Origin: Rhabdochromatium marinum
Lineage (GTDB): Bacteria; Pseudomonadota; Gammaproteobacteria; Chromatiales; Chromatiaceae
NCBI RefSeq assembly: GCF_016583795.1
Contig: NZ_NRRS01000006.1
Location: 1-64,000, forward strand
Length of the DNA: 64,000 nt
Direction: 5' to 3'
The notes beneath the pieces are model-generated. The model worked only from the letters and a program-made list of their open reading frames with translations, was not told the origin of the DNA and did not search any database. The translations under genes and the position numbers were made by a program. The number at the start of each line of letters is the position of its first letter. Position 1 is the stretch's first letter. Of this stretch, positions 1-9,428 are shown piece after piece.

Positions 1-16
1 TTGAGCAAGTGCTTGA

Positions 17-577
17 ACGCATGCCTTGGCCGGCTTGGCCGGCTCGACGACGACCTCGACCGGCAAAGCGCCCCTACCTGATGCCTGTGGCGGCTTAGCA
101 ACAATGGACCAAGGCATGATCAAGGCCCTGTTCCCAAAGGCGCGGATTATTCACTGCCAGCGCGATCCGATGGCAACCTGCTGGTCAATTTTTAGTCATC
201 CATTTAATGAGCATCATTACGCCCACCGCCTCGATATTCTAGGCCAGCATTACCGGCAGTATCAGAGGCTCATGGCGCATTGGGAACAAGTGCTGCCTAT
301 GCCGATCTATTCAGTACGATATGAACAACTGGTACGGGAGCCAACATCGATGATCCCGGCGCTGCTTGATCACTGCCAGCTTCCATTTGAGCAGGCATGC
401 CTTGCGCCACACCTCAATGATCGGCCAGTCCTAACAGCCAGCGCTCACCAAGTTGTTAAGCCAATCTATATGGATCGAATCAATTTTTGGAAAAACTATA
501 AACCCTATTTGATGGACTTGCATCAGGCATTGTATGGTGAAGGTGATACCAATGAAGATTCGCCCAACCCGAACTGA
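17..577 (+). pseudogene. Sulfotransferase C-terminal fragment
   Basis: The C-terminal half of a PAPS-dependent sulfotransferase of the kind often linked to TPR domains. Visible family features are the 3'-phosphate-binding stretch FPKARIIHCQRDP, followed by a serine in CWSIFSHPF, then YEQLVREP and the tail motif ASAHQVVKPIY. The reading frame is closed by a TGA at 14-16. The other two forward frames close at 79-81 and 96-98, so this piece cannot be joined to an upstream coding part without a frameshift. The 5'-sulfate-binding loop is not visible. The segment before about position 110 does not look like the family either. It ends 6 bases before the first GT41 gene. It is either a degraded gene or a truncated one; the part left of the window is unknown. 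A second sulfotransferase domain lies at 32200-32926. Confidence 0.6.
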
Positions 578-583
578 AATCCA

Positions 584-2713
584 ATGATGCAAACACCCGG
601 CGGGGAAACCGGTCAGCTTGAGCGCCTGCTGGCCGCGCAACCAGAGGATCTGAACACCTGGCTGACGCTGATCGAAACCCACTTGCAGCGTGGTGAAGTG
701 GAAGCCGCGCTGCAAGCCGTTGAACGCGCCATCACGGCCATCGGCCAGCACGCCGGTCGAGCGCAGTTGACGCAGTTGCAGCAAACGCTGGAGATTTTTC
801 TCAGGCCAGCGGCGGCTGAGGCGGATCCCGTCCAAGCCGCCGCCTGCTATCAACAGGGCAATCAAGAACGCGCCCAGTCCCGCCCAAAGGAAGCCAGGCT
901 GGCATATCTGCAAGCGCTGGCACACAATCCTGATGATCCCGCCGCGCGGCTCGCGCTGGCCGCGCTGGAGACCGAACAGGGCCAGTTCCAGCAGGCGGAA
1001 TATCACTATCGGCAGGCGCTGGAACGCTGGCCCGACCGGGCGGATGTCCTGGAGCCGGTCGCGGGCTTTCTCTCGGGGATCGATGCCTTGGACGAGGGCA
1101 TTGCGCTGTTCCGGCGGGCGCTGGAGCTGAATCCCGAGCGAGCCGAGCTGTGGTTCTTTGCCGCCAATGCCAACAAGGCGCTTGGCAAGGCCGCCGTGGC
1201 GGAAGTGGCCTATCGCAGTGCACTGGAACTCAATCCCGATTATGTTGCCGCCTGGACGAACCTCGGCGAGCTGTTACGCACACTCAACCGCCGTGAAGAG
1301 GCGGAAGCTGCGTTTCGCCGCGCGCTGGCGATTGATCCCCACTGTGCCGTAGCGCATCAGTGTCTTGGCATGTTGCTGTTCGATCTGGCGCGCTTCGACG
1401 CCGCACACGCGGCTTTTCGTGAGGCGCTGGCCTGCCAGCCGGACTTTGCCCTGGCAATGAGCAACCTGCTGTTTCGAATAGGCTTTGCGGTGCACTGGTC
1501 AGCCGCGACCATGCGCGCCGAAGCGGAACGCTGGGAGCAAGTCGCCCTGTCCGCGCAAGAGCGGCAACAGGCGCGCGCTCGGACTTTTGCTCGCCAGTTG
1601 CTGCCGGGGCGGCGTCTGCGACTCGGGGTCTTGTCGAGCGAGCTGGGGCATCATGCCGTCGGGTTTTTTCTATGGCCTTGGCTGAGCGCACTGGATCGCA
1701 GCCGCTGCGAGCTGTTTCTCTATCCCACGCGCCTGCGCCCGGAGCCGCAGGCAGCGTCCTTTCAGGCGCTCGCCGATGCCTGGACCCCCCTGGTTGGTCT
1801 GGACGACTGCCAGGCGGCGGAACGTATCCGTGCCGATCAGATCGATGTGCTGATTGAAACCAGCGGTCACACCAAAAGCAACCGCCTTGGGATCATCGCC
1901 CATCGCGTGGCCCCGGTGCAGTGCCACTACATTGGCTACTTTGCCACCACCGGCCTGAGCGAAATGGATTATTTTATCGGCGACGCTGTCTTTACCCCGC
2001 CCGATCAGGATGACGGCTTTACCGAGCGCGTCTGGCGCCTGCCGCGCAGCCGTTATGCCTTTCATTCCTTGATAGACGCACCCGAACCTGCCTGGCATCC
2101 CGATCCCAAAGGCCGACTGTGGCTGGGCAGCTTTAATCAACTGAATAAGGTGCGCGAAGACAGCCTGGCGCTGTGGGGCGAGATTCTGCGCGCGCTGCCG
2201 AACGCGCATTTGTTCTTAAAGAACAACCAGGCCGATGATCCTCTGGTGCAAGACCGTATTCTGCGCACCCTGGCAGGCGAGGGCATTGGAGCGGACAGGG
2301 TCAAGTTTGTCGGCTATGCCTCCTGCTGGGCTGAACACATGGGGCTTTACAACTATGTCGATCTTGCGCTCGATCCGACGCCTTTTACCAGCGCCACCAC
2401 CGGCTTTGAGGCGCTGTGGATGGGCACACCTTTGGTCACGCTGATGGGCGAACAGCCGGCCACGCGCCAAGCCGCGTCCATGTTAACCGGTCTGGGGCAG
2501 CCGGACTGGATCGCAACGACCCATGCCGACTATGTGCGCATTGCGCTTGAGCTGCTGCGGGATACTGAGCGGCGTCGCCACATTCGCACCACCCAGCGCG
2601 AGCGGATGCGCGGTGGTGAGCTGTGCGATGGGGCTGGGCTGGCTCGCGTGCTGCAAGACGCGTTTGCGGTGATGTTTGAGCATTGGCAGGCATCTGCCAG
2701 TTCATCACACTGA
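584..2713 (+). CDS. TPR-GT41 glycosyltransferase a (OGT/SPINDLY-like)
   Basis: A 709-residue protein with an N-terminal helical region and TPR repeats (about residues 80-300), then a GT41 catalytic region (about 340-705). GT41 enzymes transfer GlcNAc or fucose from a nucleotide sugar to Ser/Thr of proteins; the sugar used here cannot be read from sequence. Family landmarks are a conserved His in LSSELGHHAVGF, APVQCHYIGYFATTGL, a Lys in FNQLNK (about 516-521, equivalent to the nucleotide-binding Lys of human OGT) and TTGFEALWMG near 604. The start is the first of two adjacent ATG codons. It is first in a same-strand run of four GT41 genes ending at the flagellin promoter. It is the most divergent of those four. 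Cytoplasmic; no signal peptide. Confidence 0.88.
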   Translation: MMQTPGGETGQLERLLAAQPEDLNTWLTLIETHLQRGEVEAALQAVERAITAIGQHAGRAQLTQLQQTLEIFLRPAAAEADPVQAAACYQQGNQERAQSRPKEARLAYLQALAHNPDDPAARLALAALETEQGQFQQAEYHYRQALERWPDRADVLEPVAGFLSGIDALDEGIALFRRALELNPERAELWFFAANANKALGKAAVAEVAYRSALELNPDYVAAWTNLGELLRTLNRREEAEAAFRRALAIDPHCAVAHQCLGMLLFDLARFDAAHAAFREALACQPDFALAMSNLLFRIGFAVHWSAATMRAEAERWEQVALSAQERQQARARTFARQLLPGRRLRLGVLSSELGHHAVGFFLWPWLSALDRSRCELFLYPTRLRPEPQAASFQALADAWTPLVGLDDCQAAERIRADQIDVLIETSGHTKSNRLGIIAHRVAPVQCHYIGYFATTGLSEMDYFIGDAVFTPPDQDDGFTERVWRLPRSRYAFHSLIDAPEPAWHPDPKGRLWLGSFNQLNKVREDSLALWGEILRALPNAHLFLKNNQADDPLVQDRILRTLAGEGIGADRVKFVGYASCWAEHMGLYNYVDLALDPTPFTSATTGFEALWMGTPLVTLMGEQPATRQAASMLTGLGQPDWIATTHADYVRIALELLRDTERRRHIRTTQRERMRGGELCDGAGLARVLQDAFAVMFEHWQASASSSH

Positions 2714-2730
2714 GCGAGGTCTTTTCACCC

Positions 2731-4938
2731 ATGCTGCAACAGCAAGCAATTCCAACCGAAGACTATGCCAACAGCGGGGCGCCTGAAGATCTGGCCGCCT
2801 GGCTCACCCGTATCGAATCCCACGTACGCGACGGTCAGGTCCAGAAGGCTCTGGATAGCGTGCATGGAGCGATTGCAGCCACGGGTACCCAGCCCGGTCT
2901 TCTCCAGTTGGCTCAACAGCTCGAACAAGCCCTGCGCGACACTCCGCCGCCTGAGCCTTGGCAGCAAGACCTTGATCATCTGACTGCCATCCATGATGCC
3001 GGGGATTCAGCCGAAGCCCTGCCTTTGGCTGAGGCTTTTATTCAGCAATGGCCGAGCCAGCCGCAAGGCTTCCAGCGCCTCGCGGAGATTCGTCATCAGC
3101 TGGGCGATCTACTGGGCGCTTTGGCTGCAGCGCGGGAAGCCGTCGCCCTCGATCCCGCCAGCGCCCGCTCGCAGGTCAATCTTGCCGTGTTGTTGGCAGC
3201 CACCGATGCCTTGGACGAAGCCGACGCCTGTCTGCGCCAAGCCCTGATACTTAATCCCCATTTTGATGTTGCCCATGCGACCCTCGGCAACCTGCTGCGC
3301 ATGCGCGGCGACTTGCCAGCTGCCGAGGTCAGCTACAAGCGCGCCCTGGCGTTGAATCCGGAACAGGCGCAAATGCACTACAACTTAGGCCATGTGCTCG
3401 AAGAACAGGGACAATCGGAGGCCGCCGAGCAGAGTTATCGCGAAGCCCTGCGCATTGATCCCGGCTTCGCCCAAGCACATGTTCAGCTTGGTTTTATTCT
3501 TACTCAGCAGAGACGCTACCTTGAGGCACTTGCGGCACTCGCCCGGGCGCTTGTGATCGATCCTGACTCAGTCCAAGCTCATGGCTACCGCGCTCGCGTA
3601 CTGATGGAACTCGGCGAGCTGGAGGTATCTGAGGCCGCCTACGAACGAGCACTGGTCATTGCGCCCAACAATAGGTCGCTGCGCAGCAATAGGCTCGTGG
3701 TGATGGCGTTTTGTTGTCATTGGCCACCGGAAAGATTGCGCCAGGAAGCCGAGCACTGGGAAGTCGCCACGCTGTCAGCGGTTGATCGGCAGATCGCGTG
3801 TGAGCGGGTTTTACTGCGGGCGCCCCGGACCGGGCGCCGATTGCGCATCGGCCTGCTGTCGAATGAGTTAAGGACGCATCCAGTCGCCTTTTTCCTGCGT
3901 GCCTGGCTGAGCGAGCTAGACAGAAGCTGCTTTGAGGTCTGGGTCTATTCCTCGGAAGGCCATGAAGATGCCTACACAGATATGCTCAAGGCGTCGGCTG
4001 ATCATTGGGTGTCGCTGGCGGGACTCTCCGATGCGTGCGCGGCGGAGCGCCTGCTAGAGAATCGCTTGGATGTGTTGCTCGAAACCTCCGGGCATGACCC
4101 TGGCAATCGCCTGGGCGTGATCGCGCGGCGCGTGGCGCCGGTGCAGTGCCATTACATCGGCTACTATGCGACCACCGGTTTGTCTCAGATGGATTATTTT
4201 ATCGGCGATGCGGCGCTGATCCCACCCGAGCATGATGTGCATTTTACCGAGCAGGTCTGGCGCCTGCCCCGCACTCGCTACGCCTACGATCCACTGGAAC
4301 CCGCACCAGCGCCGCGCTGGTGGCCAGACCCAGACGGGCGACTTTGGGTTGGGAGCTTCAATCGTCTGACGAAGGTGCGCGATGCCAGCCTGGCGCTCTG
4401 GGCCGAGGTGCTGCATGCTTTGCCCGAGGCCTACCTGGCACTCAAGGACTTCAAAGGGGATGATCGACCGTTGCAATTGCGGGTGCTGAAGACGCTTAAA
4501 GCCTGTGGTATCGAAGAAAACCGGGTGGCGTTTCTCAAGGCCACGCCCTCCTGGACGGAGCACATGGCCTATTACAACCGGCTCGACATCGCACTGGATA
4601 CCCTGCCCTTCAACAGCGCCACCACGGGGTTCGATGCCCTCTGGATGGGCTGTCCGCTGGTCACGCGCATCGGTGATCGCCTGGCCGGACGTCAGGCCGC
4701 CTCTTTGCTGACCGGGCTTGGTCGCACCGAGTGGATCGCCCAGAGTGACGACGACTTTGTACGCATTGCTGTGGAACTGGCGCGCGATATTGACGGGCGC
4801 CGGCGGATTCGCAAAACTCAACGTGAACAGATGCGCCACAGCGAGCTATGCGACGGCCCGGGGCTGGCGCGGGCGCTGGAGGCAGCGTTCGAGGCAATGT
4901 TCGAGCGCTGGCAGGCGTCTGCTGGTCAAGCGCAATGA
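2731..4938 (+). CDS. TPR-GT41 glycosyltransferase b
   Basis: A 735-residue paralog of the neighbouring GT41 genes. TPR repeats occupy about residues 90-330 and the catalytic region about 365-730, with His in LSNELRTHPVAF, APVQCHYIGYYATTGL, Lys in FNRLTK (about 543) and TTGFDALWMG (about 630). The frame is open back to a TTG at 2683, but that would overlap the previous gene; ATG 2731, 17 bases after its stop, is the likelier start. Long stretches are nearly identical at DNA level to genes c and d, so these three are recent tandem duplicates. It carries a TPR block (SYKRALALNPEQAQ) shared with gene d but replaced in gene c, and another (LEALAALARALVIDPDS) shared with c but absent from d. Probably co-transcribed with its neighbours. 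Confidence 0.88.
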   Translation: MLQQQAIPTEDYANSGAPEDLAAWLTRIESHVRDGQVQKALDSVHGAIAATGTQPGLLQLAQQLEQALRDTPPPEPWQQDLDHLTAIHDAGDSAEALPLAEAFIQQWPSQPQGFQRLAEIRHQLGDLLGALAAAREAVALDPASARSQVNLAVLLAATDALDEADACLRQALILNPHFDVAHATLGNLLRMRGDLPAAEVSYKRALALNPEQAQMHYNLGHVLEEQGQSEAAEQSYREALRIDPGFAQAHVQLGFILTQQRRYLEALAALARALVIDPDSVQAHGYRARVLMELGELEVSEAAYERALVIAPNNRSLRSNRLVVMAFCCHWPPERLRQEAEHWEVATLSAVDRQIACERVLLRAPRTGRRLRIGLLSNELRTHPVAFFLRAWLSELDRSCFEVWVYSSEGHEDAYTDMLKASADHWVSLAGLSDACAAERLLENRLDVLLETSGHDPGNRLGVIARRVAPVQCHYIGYYATTGLSQMDYFIGDAALIPPEHDVHFTEQVWRLPRTRYAYDPLEPAPAPRWWPDPDGRLWVGSFNRLTKVRDASLALWAEVLHALPEAYLALKDFKGDDRPLQLRVLKTLKACGIEENRVAFLKATPSWTEHMAYYNRLDIALDTLPFNSATTGFDALWMGCPLVTRIGDRLAGRQAASLLTGLGRTEWIAQSDDDFVRIAVELARDIDGRRRIRKTQREQMRHSELCDGPGLARALEAAFEAMFERWQASAGQAQ

Positions 4939-4960
4939 TCAGATTGGATGATTACCCCTC

Positions 4961-7168
4961 ATGTCTCAACAAAAAACAAGCACGACCAAGAAAAAAGCCG
5001 CGTGCAATAGCCCAAAAAATCTGGCCGCTTGGCTTGAACGGATTGAATCCCACTTACGCGAAGGTCAGGTTCAGGAGGCCCTGGACGCCGTGCGCGGGGC
5101 GATCAAGGCCACGGGCGCCCAGCCCGGTCTCCTCCAGTTGGCCCAGCAGCTCGAACAAGCCCTGCGCGACACCCCACCGCCCGCGCCATGGCAGCAAGAC
5201 CTTGACCATCTGACCGCCATCCATGATGCCGGGCATCCAGCCGAAGCCTTGCCCTTGGCCGAGACTTTCATCCATCAATGGCCGGGCCAGCCGCAAGGCT
5301 TTCAGCGACTTGCGGAGATTCGTCATGGTCTGGGCGATCTGCCAGGCGCCCTGGCCGCAGCACGCGAAGCCGTCGCCCTCGATCCCGCCAGCGCCCGCTC
5401 GCAGGTCAATCTTGCCGTGTTGCTGGCAGCCACCGATGCCCTTGACGAAGCCGACGCCTGTCTGCGCCAAGCCCTGGTACTTGATCCCGATCTTGATGTG
5501 GCCCATGCGACCCTTGGCAACCTGCTGCGCGCGTGCGGCGACTTGCCGGCTGCCGAGCAGAGCTACCGCGAAGCCTTGCGCATTAATCCCGGCTTCGCCG
5601 CTGCGGCCTATAACATCGGGGTCTTACGCAATGCCGCCGGCGACTATGAGCAGGCCCGCTTGGCTTTTGAGCAGGCGGTAGCAGCCGACCCAGAATTCGC
5701 CCGAGCGCATACTCTGCTTGGTTTTGTTCTTAACCGGCAGAGACGTTACCTTGAGGCACTGGCGGCGCTCGCTCGGGCGCTTGTGATCGATCCCGACTCA
5801 GCCCTGGCTCATGGCTATCGTGCTCGTGTACTGATGGAACTTGGCGAACTGGAGGTATCTGAGGCCGCCTACGAACGAGCACTGGCCATTGCGCCGGGCA
5901 ATGGGGCGATGCGCAGTAATAAGCTCGTGGCGATGGCGTTTTGTTGCCATTGGTCACCGGAGAGATTGCGCCAGGAAGCCGAGCGCTGGGAAGTCGCCAC
6001 GCTGCCGGCGGTTGATCGGCAGATCGCGTGTGAACGGGTGTTGCCGCGAGCGCCACAGGCCGGGCGCCGATTGCGCATTGGCCTGCTATCGAATGAGTTA
6101 GGGATACATCCAGTGGCCTTTTTCCTGCGTGCCTGGCTGACTGAGCTGGACAGAAGCCGCTTTGAGGTTTGGGTCTATTCCTCCGAGGGCCGGGAAGATA
6201 CCTACACGGAGGTGCTCAAGGCATTGGCCGATCATTGGGTGTCGCTGGCGGGCTTGTCCGACGCACGCGCGGCGGAGCGCCTGCTGGAGGATCGCCTGGA
6301 TGTGCTGGTCGAAACCTCCGGGCATGACCCCGGCAATCGCCTGGGCGTGATCGCGCGGCGCGTGGCGCCAGTGCAGTGCCATTACATCGGCTACTGTGCG
6401 ACCACCGGTTTGTCTCAGATGGATTATTTCATTGCCGATGCGGCGCTGATCCCACCCGAGCATGATGCGCATTTTACCGAGCAAGTCTGGCGCTTGCCCC
6501 GCACCCGCTTAGCCTACGCCCCCTTGGAATCGGCGCCCGAGCCGCGCTGGCAGCCAGACCCAGACGGTCGGCTGTGGATCGGAAGTTTCAATAATCTGTT
6601 CAAGGTGCGCGATGCCAGCCTGGCGCTCTGGGCCGAGGTGCTGCATGCTTTGCCCGAGGCCTGCCTGGCACTCAAGGACTTCAAAGGGGACAATCGCCCA
6701 CTGCAATTGCGAGTACTCAAAACCCTCAAAGCCTGTGGTATCGAAGAAGACCGGGTGGCGTTTCTCAAGGCTACACCGTCCTGGGCGGAGCACATGGCCT
6801 ATTACAATCGGCTCGACATCGCACTAGATACACTGCCCTACAACAGCGGCACCACGGGTTTCGACGCCCTCTGGATGGGCTGTCCGCTGATCACGCGCAT
6901 CGGTGATCGCCTGGCCGGGCGCCTGGCGGCCTCTTTGTTGACCGGGCTTGGTCGCACCGAGTGGATCGCTCAGAGTGACGACGACTTTGTGCGCATTGCT
7001 GTGGAACTGGCGCGCGATGTTGCCAGGCGCCGGCAAATTCGCGAGACCCAGCGTAATCTGATGCGCCACAGCGAGCTGTGCGACGGCGCGGGGCTGGCAC
7101 GAGCGTTGGAGGCGGCGTTCGAGGCGATGTTCGCGCGCTGGCAGGCATCTGCTGGTCAAGTGCAATGA
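4961..7168 (+). CDS. TPR-GT41 glycosyltransferase c
   Basis: A 735-residue TPR-GT41 enzyme. It opens with a basic, Lys-rich N-terminus (SQQKTSTTKKKAACN), then TPR repeats to about residue 330, then the catalytic part from about 365 with LSNELGIHPVAF, APVQCHYIGYCATTGL, Lys in FNNLFK and GTTGFDALWMG near 630. The spacer before it and the first codons are almost the same as those before gene d, which points to duplication of a whole gene unit. One or two TPR units in the middle (AAAYNIGVLRNAAGDYEQA) are unlike those at the same place in b and d, so the substrate-binding superhelix has been changed while the catalytic half stayed nearly constant. The position FIGD of its relatives reads FIAD here. 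Confidence 0.88.
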   Translation: MSQQKTSTTKKKAACNSPKNLAAWLERIESHLREGQVQEALDAVRGAIKATGAQPGLLQLAQQLEQALRDTPPPAPWQQDLDHLTAIHDAGHPAEALPLAETFIHQWPGQPQGFQRLAEIRHGLGDLPGALAAAREAVALDPASARSQVNLAVLLAATDALDEADACLRQALVLDPDLDVAHATLGNLLRACGDLPAAEQSYREALRINPGFAAAAYNIGVLRNAAGDYEQARLAFEQAVAADPEFARAHTLLGFVLNRQRRYLEALAALARALVIDPDSALAHGYRARVLMELGELEVSEAAYERALAIAPGNGAMRSNKLVAMAFCCHWSPERLRQEAERWEVATLPAVDRQIACERVLPRAPQAGRRLRIGLLSNELGIHPVAFFLRAWLTELDRSRFEVWVYSSEGREDTYTEVLKALADHWVSLAGLSDARAAERLLEDRLDVLVETSGHDPGNRLGVIARRVAPVQCHYIGYCATTGLSQMDYFIADAALIPPEHDAHFTEQVWRLPRTRLAYAPLESAPEPRWQPDPDGRLWIGSFNNLFKVRDASLALWAEVLHALPEACLALKDFKGDNRPLQLRVLKTLKACGIEEDRVAFLKATPSWAEHMAYYNRLDIALDTLPYNSGTTGFDALWMGCPLITRIGDRLAGRLAASLLTGLGRTEWIAQSDDDFVRIAVELARDVARRRQIRETQRNLMRHSELCDGAGLARALEAAFEAMFARWQASAGQVQ

Positions 7169-7190
7169 TCAGATTGGATAATAGCCCCTC

Positions 7191-9281
7191 ATGTCTCGAC
7201 AAAAATCAAGCACAACCAAGAAAAAAGCCGCGTGCAATAGGCCAATAAATCTGGCCGCCTGGCTTGAACGGATTGAATCCCACTTACGCGACGGTCAGGT
7301 TCAGGAGGCACTGGACGCCGTGCACGAGGCGATCAAGGCCAAGGACGCCCAGCCCGGTCTCCTCCAGTTGGCCCAGCAGCTCGAACAAGCCCTGCGCGAC
7401 ACCCCACCGCCCGCGCCATGGCAGCAAGACCTTGACCATCTGACCGCCATCCATGATGCTGGGCTTCCAGCCGAAGCCCTGCCCTTGGCCGAGACTTTCA
7501 TCCATCAATGGCCGGGCCAGCCGCAAGGCTTCCAGCGGCTTGCGGAGATTCGTCATCATCTGGGCGATCTGCCGGGCGCTCTGGCCGCAGCACGGAAAGC
7601 CGTCGCCCTTGATCCCGCCAGCGCCCGCTCGCAGGTCAATCTTGCCGTGTTGCTGACAGCTACCGACGCCCTGGACGAAGCCGACGCCTGTCTGCGCCAA
7701 GTCCTGATACTTGATCCCGATCTTGATGTGGCCCATGCGGCCCTCGGCAATCTGCTGCGCGCGCGCGGCGATTTGCCGGCTGCCGTAGTCAGCTACAAGC
7801 GCGCTCTGGCGTTGAATCCGGAACAAGCGCAAACGCACTACAACTTCGGCAATGTGCTCGAAGAACAGGGACAATCGGAGGCCGCCGAGCAGAGTTATCG
7901 CGAAGCCCTGCACATTGATCCCAGCTTCGCCCCGGCGCATGCTGAGCTTGGCTTTGTTCTTAAAGAACTCGGCGAACTAGACGCCTCCGCAGCCTCCTAC
8001 GAACGGGCGCTGGCGATTGAACCCGATAATGGAGTACTGCGCAGTGCCCTGTTCGTGGCCATGGCCGCTTCCGGGCATTGGCCGCCGGGCAGGCTGCGCA
8101 AGGAAGCTGAGCAGTGGGAAGTCGCGACGCTGTCGGCGGCTGATCGGCAAGTCGCGCGTGAGCGGGTGTTGCAGCGGGCGCCGCGCGCAGGGCGCCGATT
8201 GCGCATCGGACTGCTATCGAATGAGTTAGAAGTGCATCCGGTGGCCTTTTTCCTGCGTGCCTGGCTGACTGAGCTGGACAGAACCCGCTTTGAGGTTTGC
8301 GTCTATAACGCCCACGGTCGGGAAGATGCCTACACGGAGGTGCTGAAGGGGTTGGCGGATCACTGGGTGTCGCTGGCGGGATTGTCCGATGCGCGCGCAG
8401 CGAAGCGCCTGCTGGAGGATCGCCTGGATGTGCTGGTCGAGACCTCCGGGCATGAGCAAGGCCATCGCTTGGGCGTGATCGCGCGGCGCGTGGCGCCGGT
8501 GCAGTGCCATTACATCGGCTACTATGCCACCACTGGTTTATCGCAGATGGATTATTTCATTGGCGATGCAGTGCTGATCCCGCCCGAGCATGATAAGTAC
8601 TTTACCGAACAGGTCTGGCGCCTGCCCCGCACCCGCTACGCCTACGACCCACTGGAACCCGCACCCGCGCCGCGCTGGTGGCCGGATTCAAGCGGGCAAA
8701 TTTGGGTTGGGAGTTTCAATCGCCTGACGAAGGTGGGCGAGGTCAGCTTGGCGCTCTGGGCTCAGGTGCTGCATGCCTTGCCCGAAGCCCACTTGGCGCT
8801 GAAGGCTTTCAAAGGAGATAGTCGCCCGCGGCAATTGCGGGTGCTCAAGACGCTCAAGGCCTGTGGTATCGAAGAAGACCGGGTGACTTTTCTGAAGGCC
8901 ACGCCATCCTGGGTGGAGCATATGGCCTATTACAACCGGCTCGACATCGCACTGGATACCCTGCCCTTCAACAGTGCCACCACGGGGTTCGATGCCCTCT
9001 GGATGGGCTGTCCGCTGGTCACGCGCATCGGTGATCGCCTGGCCGGACGTCAGGCCGCCTCTTTGCTGACCGGGCTTGGCCGCACCGAGTGGATCGCTCA
9101 GAGTGACGCCGACTTTGTGCGCATTGCCGTCGAGCTGGCGCGCGATGTTGCCGGGCGCCGGCAGATTCGCGAGACCCAACGCGAGCGGATGCGCCACAGC
9201 GAGCTGTGCGATGGCCCGGGGCTGGCGCGGGCGCTGGAGACGGCATTCGAGGCGATGTTCGCACAGAACGGATCGCATTAA
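7191..9281 (+). CDS. TPR-GT41 glycosyltransferase d
   Basis: A 696-residue TPR-GT41 enzyme and the closest relative of gene c at its N-terminus (SRQKSSTTKKKAACN). TPR repeats span about residues 90-300; it is about one repeat shorter than b and c. The catalytic part starts near residue 330, with LSNELEVHPVAF, APVQCHYIGYYATTGL, FNRLTK (about 509) and TTGFDALWMG (about 596). Its C-terminus stops early compared with b and c, lacking their RWQASAGQ-type tail. The TAA stop (9279-9281) forms the first bases of the -35 element of a sigma-28-like promoter for flagellin. This ties the end of the GT41 run physically to the flagellin gene. Confidence 0.88.
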   Translation: MSRQKSSTTKKKAACNRPINLAAWLERIESHLRDGQVQEALDAVHEAIKAKDAQPGLLQLAQQLEQALRDTPPPAPWQQDLDHLTAIHDAGLPAEALPLAETFIHQWPGQPQGFQRLAEIRHHLGDLPGALAAARKAVALDPASARSQVNLAVLLTATDALDEADACLRQVLILDPDLDVAHAALGNLLRARGDLPAAVVSYKRALALNPEQAQTHYNFGNVLEEQGQSEAAEQSYREALHIDPSFAPAHAELGFVLKELGELDASAASYERALAIEPDNGVLRSALFVAMAASGHWPPGRLRKEAEQWEVATLSAADRQVARERVLQRAPRAGRRLRIGLLSNELEVHPVAFFLRAWLTELDRTRFEVCVYNAHGREDAYTEVLKGLADHWVSLAGLSDARAAKRLLEDRLDVLVETSGHEQGHRLGVIARRVAPVQCHYIGYYATTGLSQMDYFIGDAVLIPPEHDKYFTEQVWRLPRTRYAYDPLEPAPAPRWWPDSSGQIWVGSFNRLTKVGEVSLALWAQVLHALPEAHLALKAFKGDSRPRQLRVLKTLKACGIEEDRVTFLKATPSWVEHMAYYNRLDIALDTLPFNSATTGFDALWMGCPLVTRIGDRLAGRQAASLLTGLGRTEWIAQSDADFVRIAVELARDVAGRRQIRETQRERMRHSELCDGPGLARALETAFEAMFAQNGSH

Positions 9282-9305
9282 AGGATTTTCAGCCGAAGCC
9301 GTTAG
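9279..9305 (+). promoter_or_regulatory. Sigma-28 (FliA)-type promoter of flagellin
   Basis: The sequence TAAAGGAT, an 11-base spacer, then GCCGTTAG matches the FliA consensus TAAAGTTT-N11-GCCGATAA in 12 of 16 element positions with the exact spacer. The -35 element begins on the TAA stop of the preceding GT41 gene. The leader to the flagellin start is about 120 bases. The call rests on the motif and on its position before fliC. Confidence 0.72.
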
Positions 9306-9428
9306 CCTCATCAGAGCGCTGCAAGAAGGGCCGCTCAAATCGCAACCCGCTACCCAAGTCAAGCATACAGACACCCGGCGCGGGCGCGCTAACAGACAAA
9401 CCCAACGGATCAATTCAGGAGAAGCATC

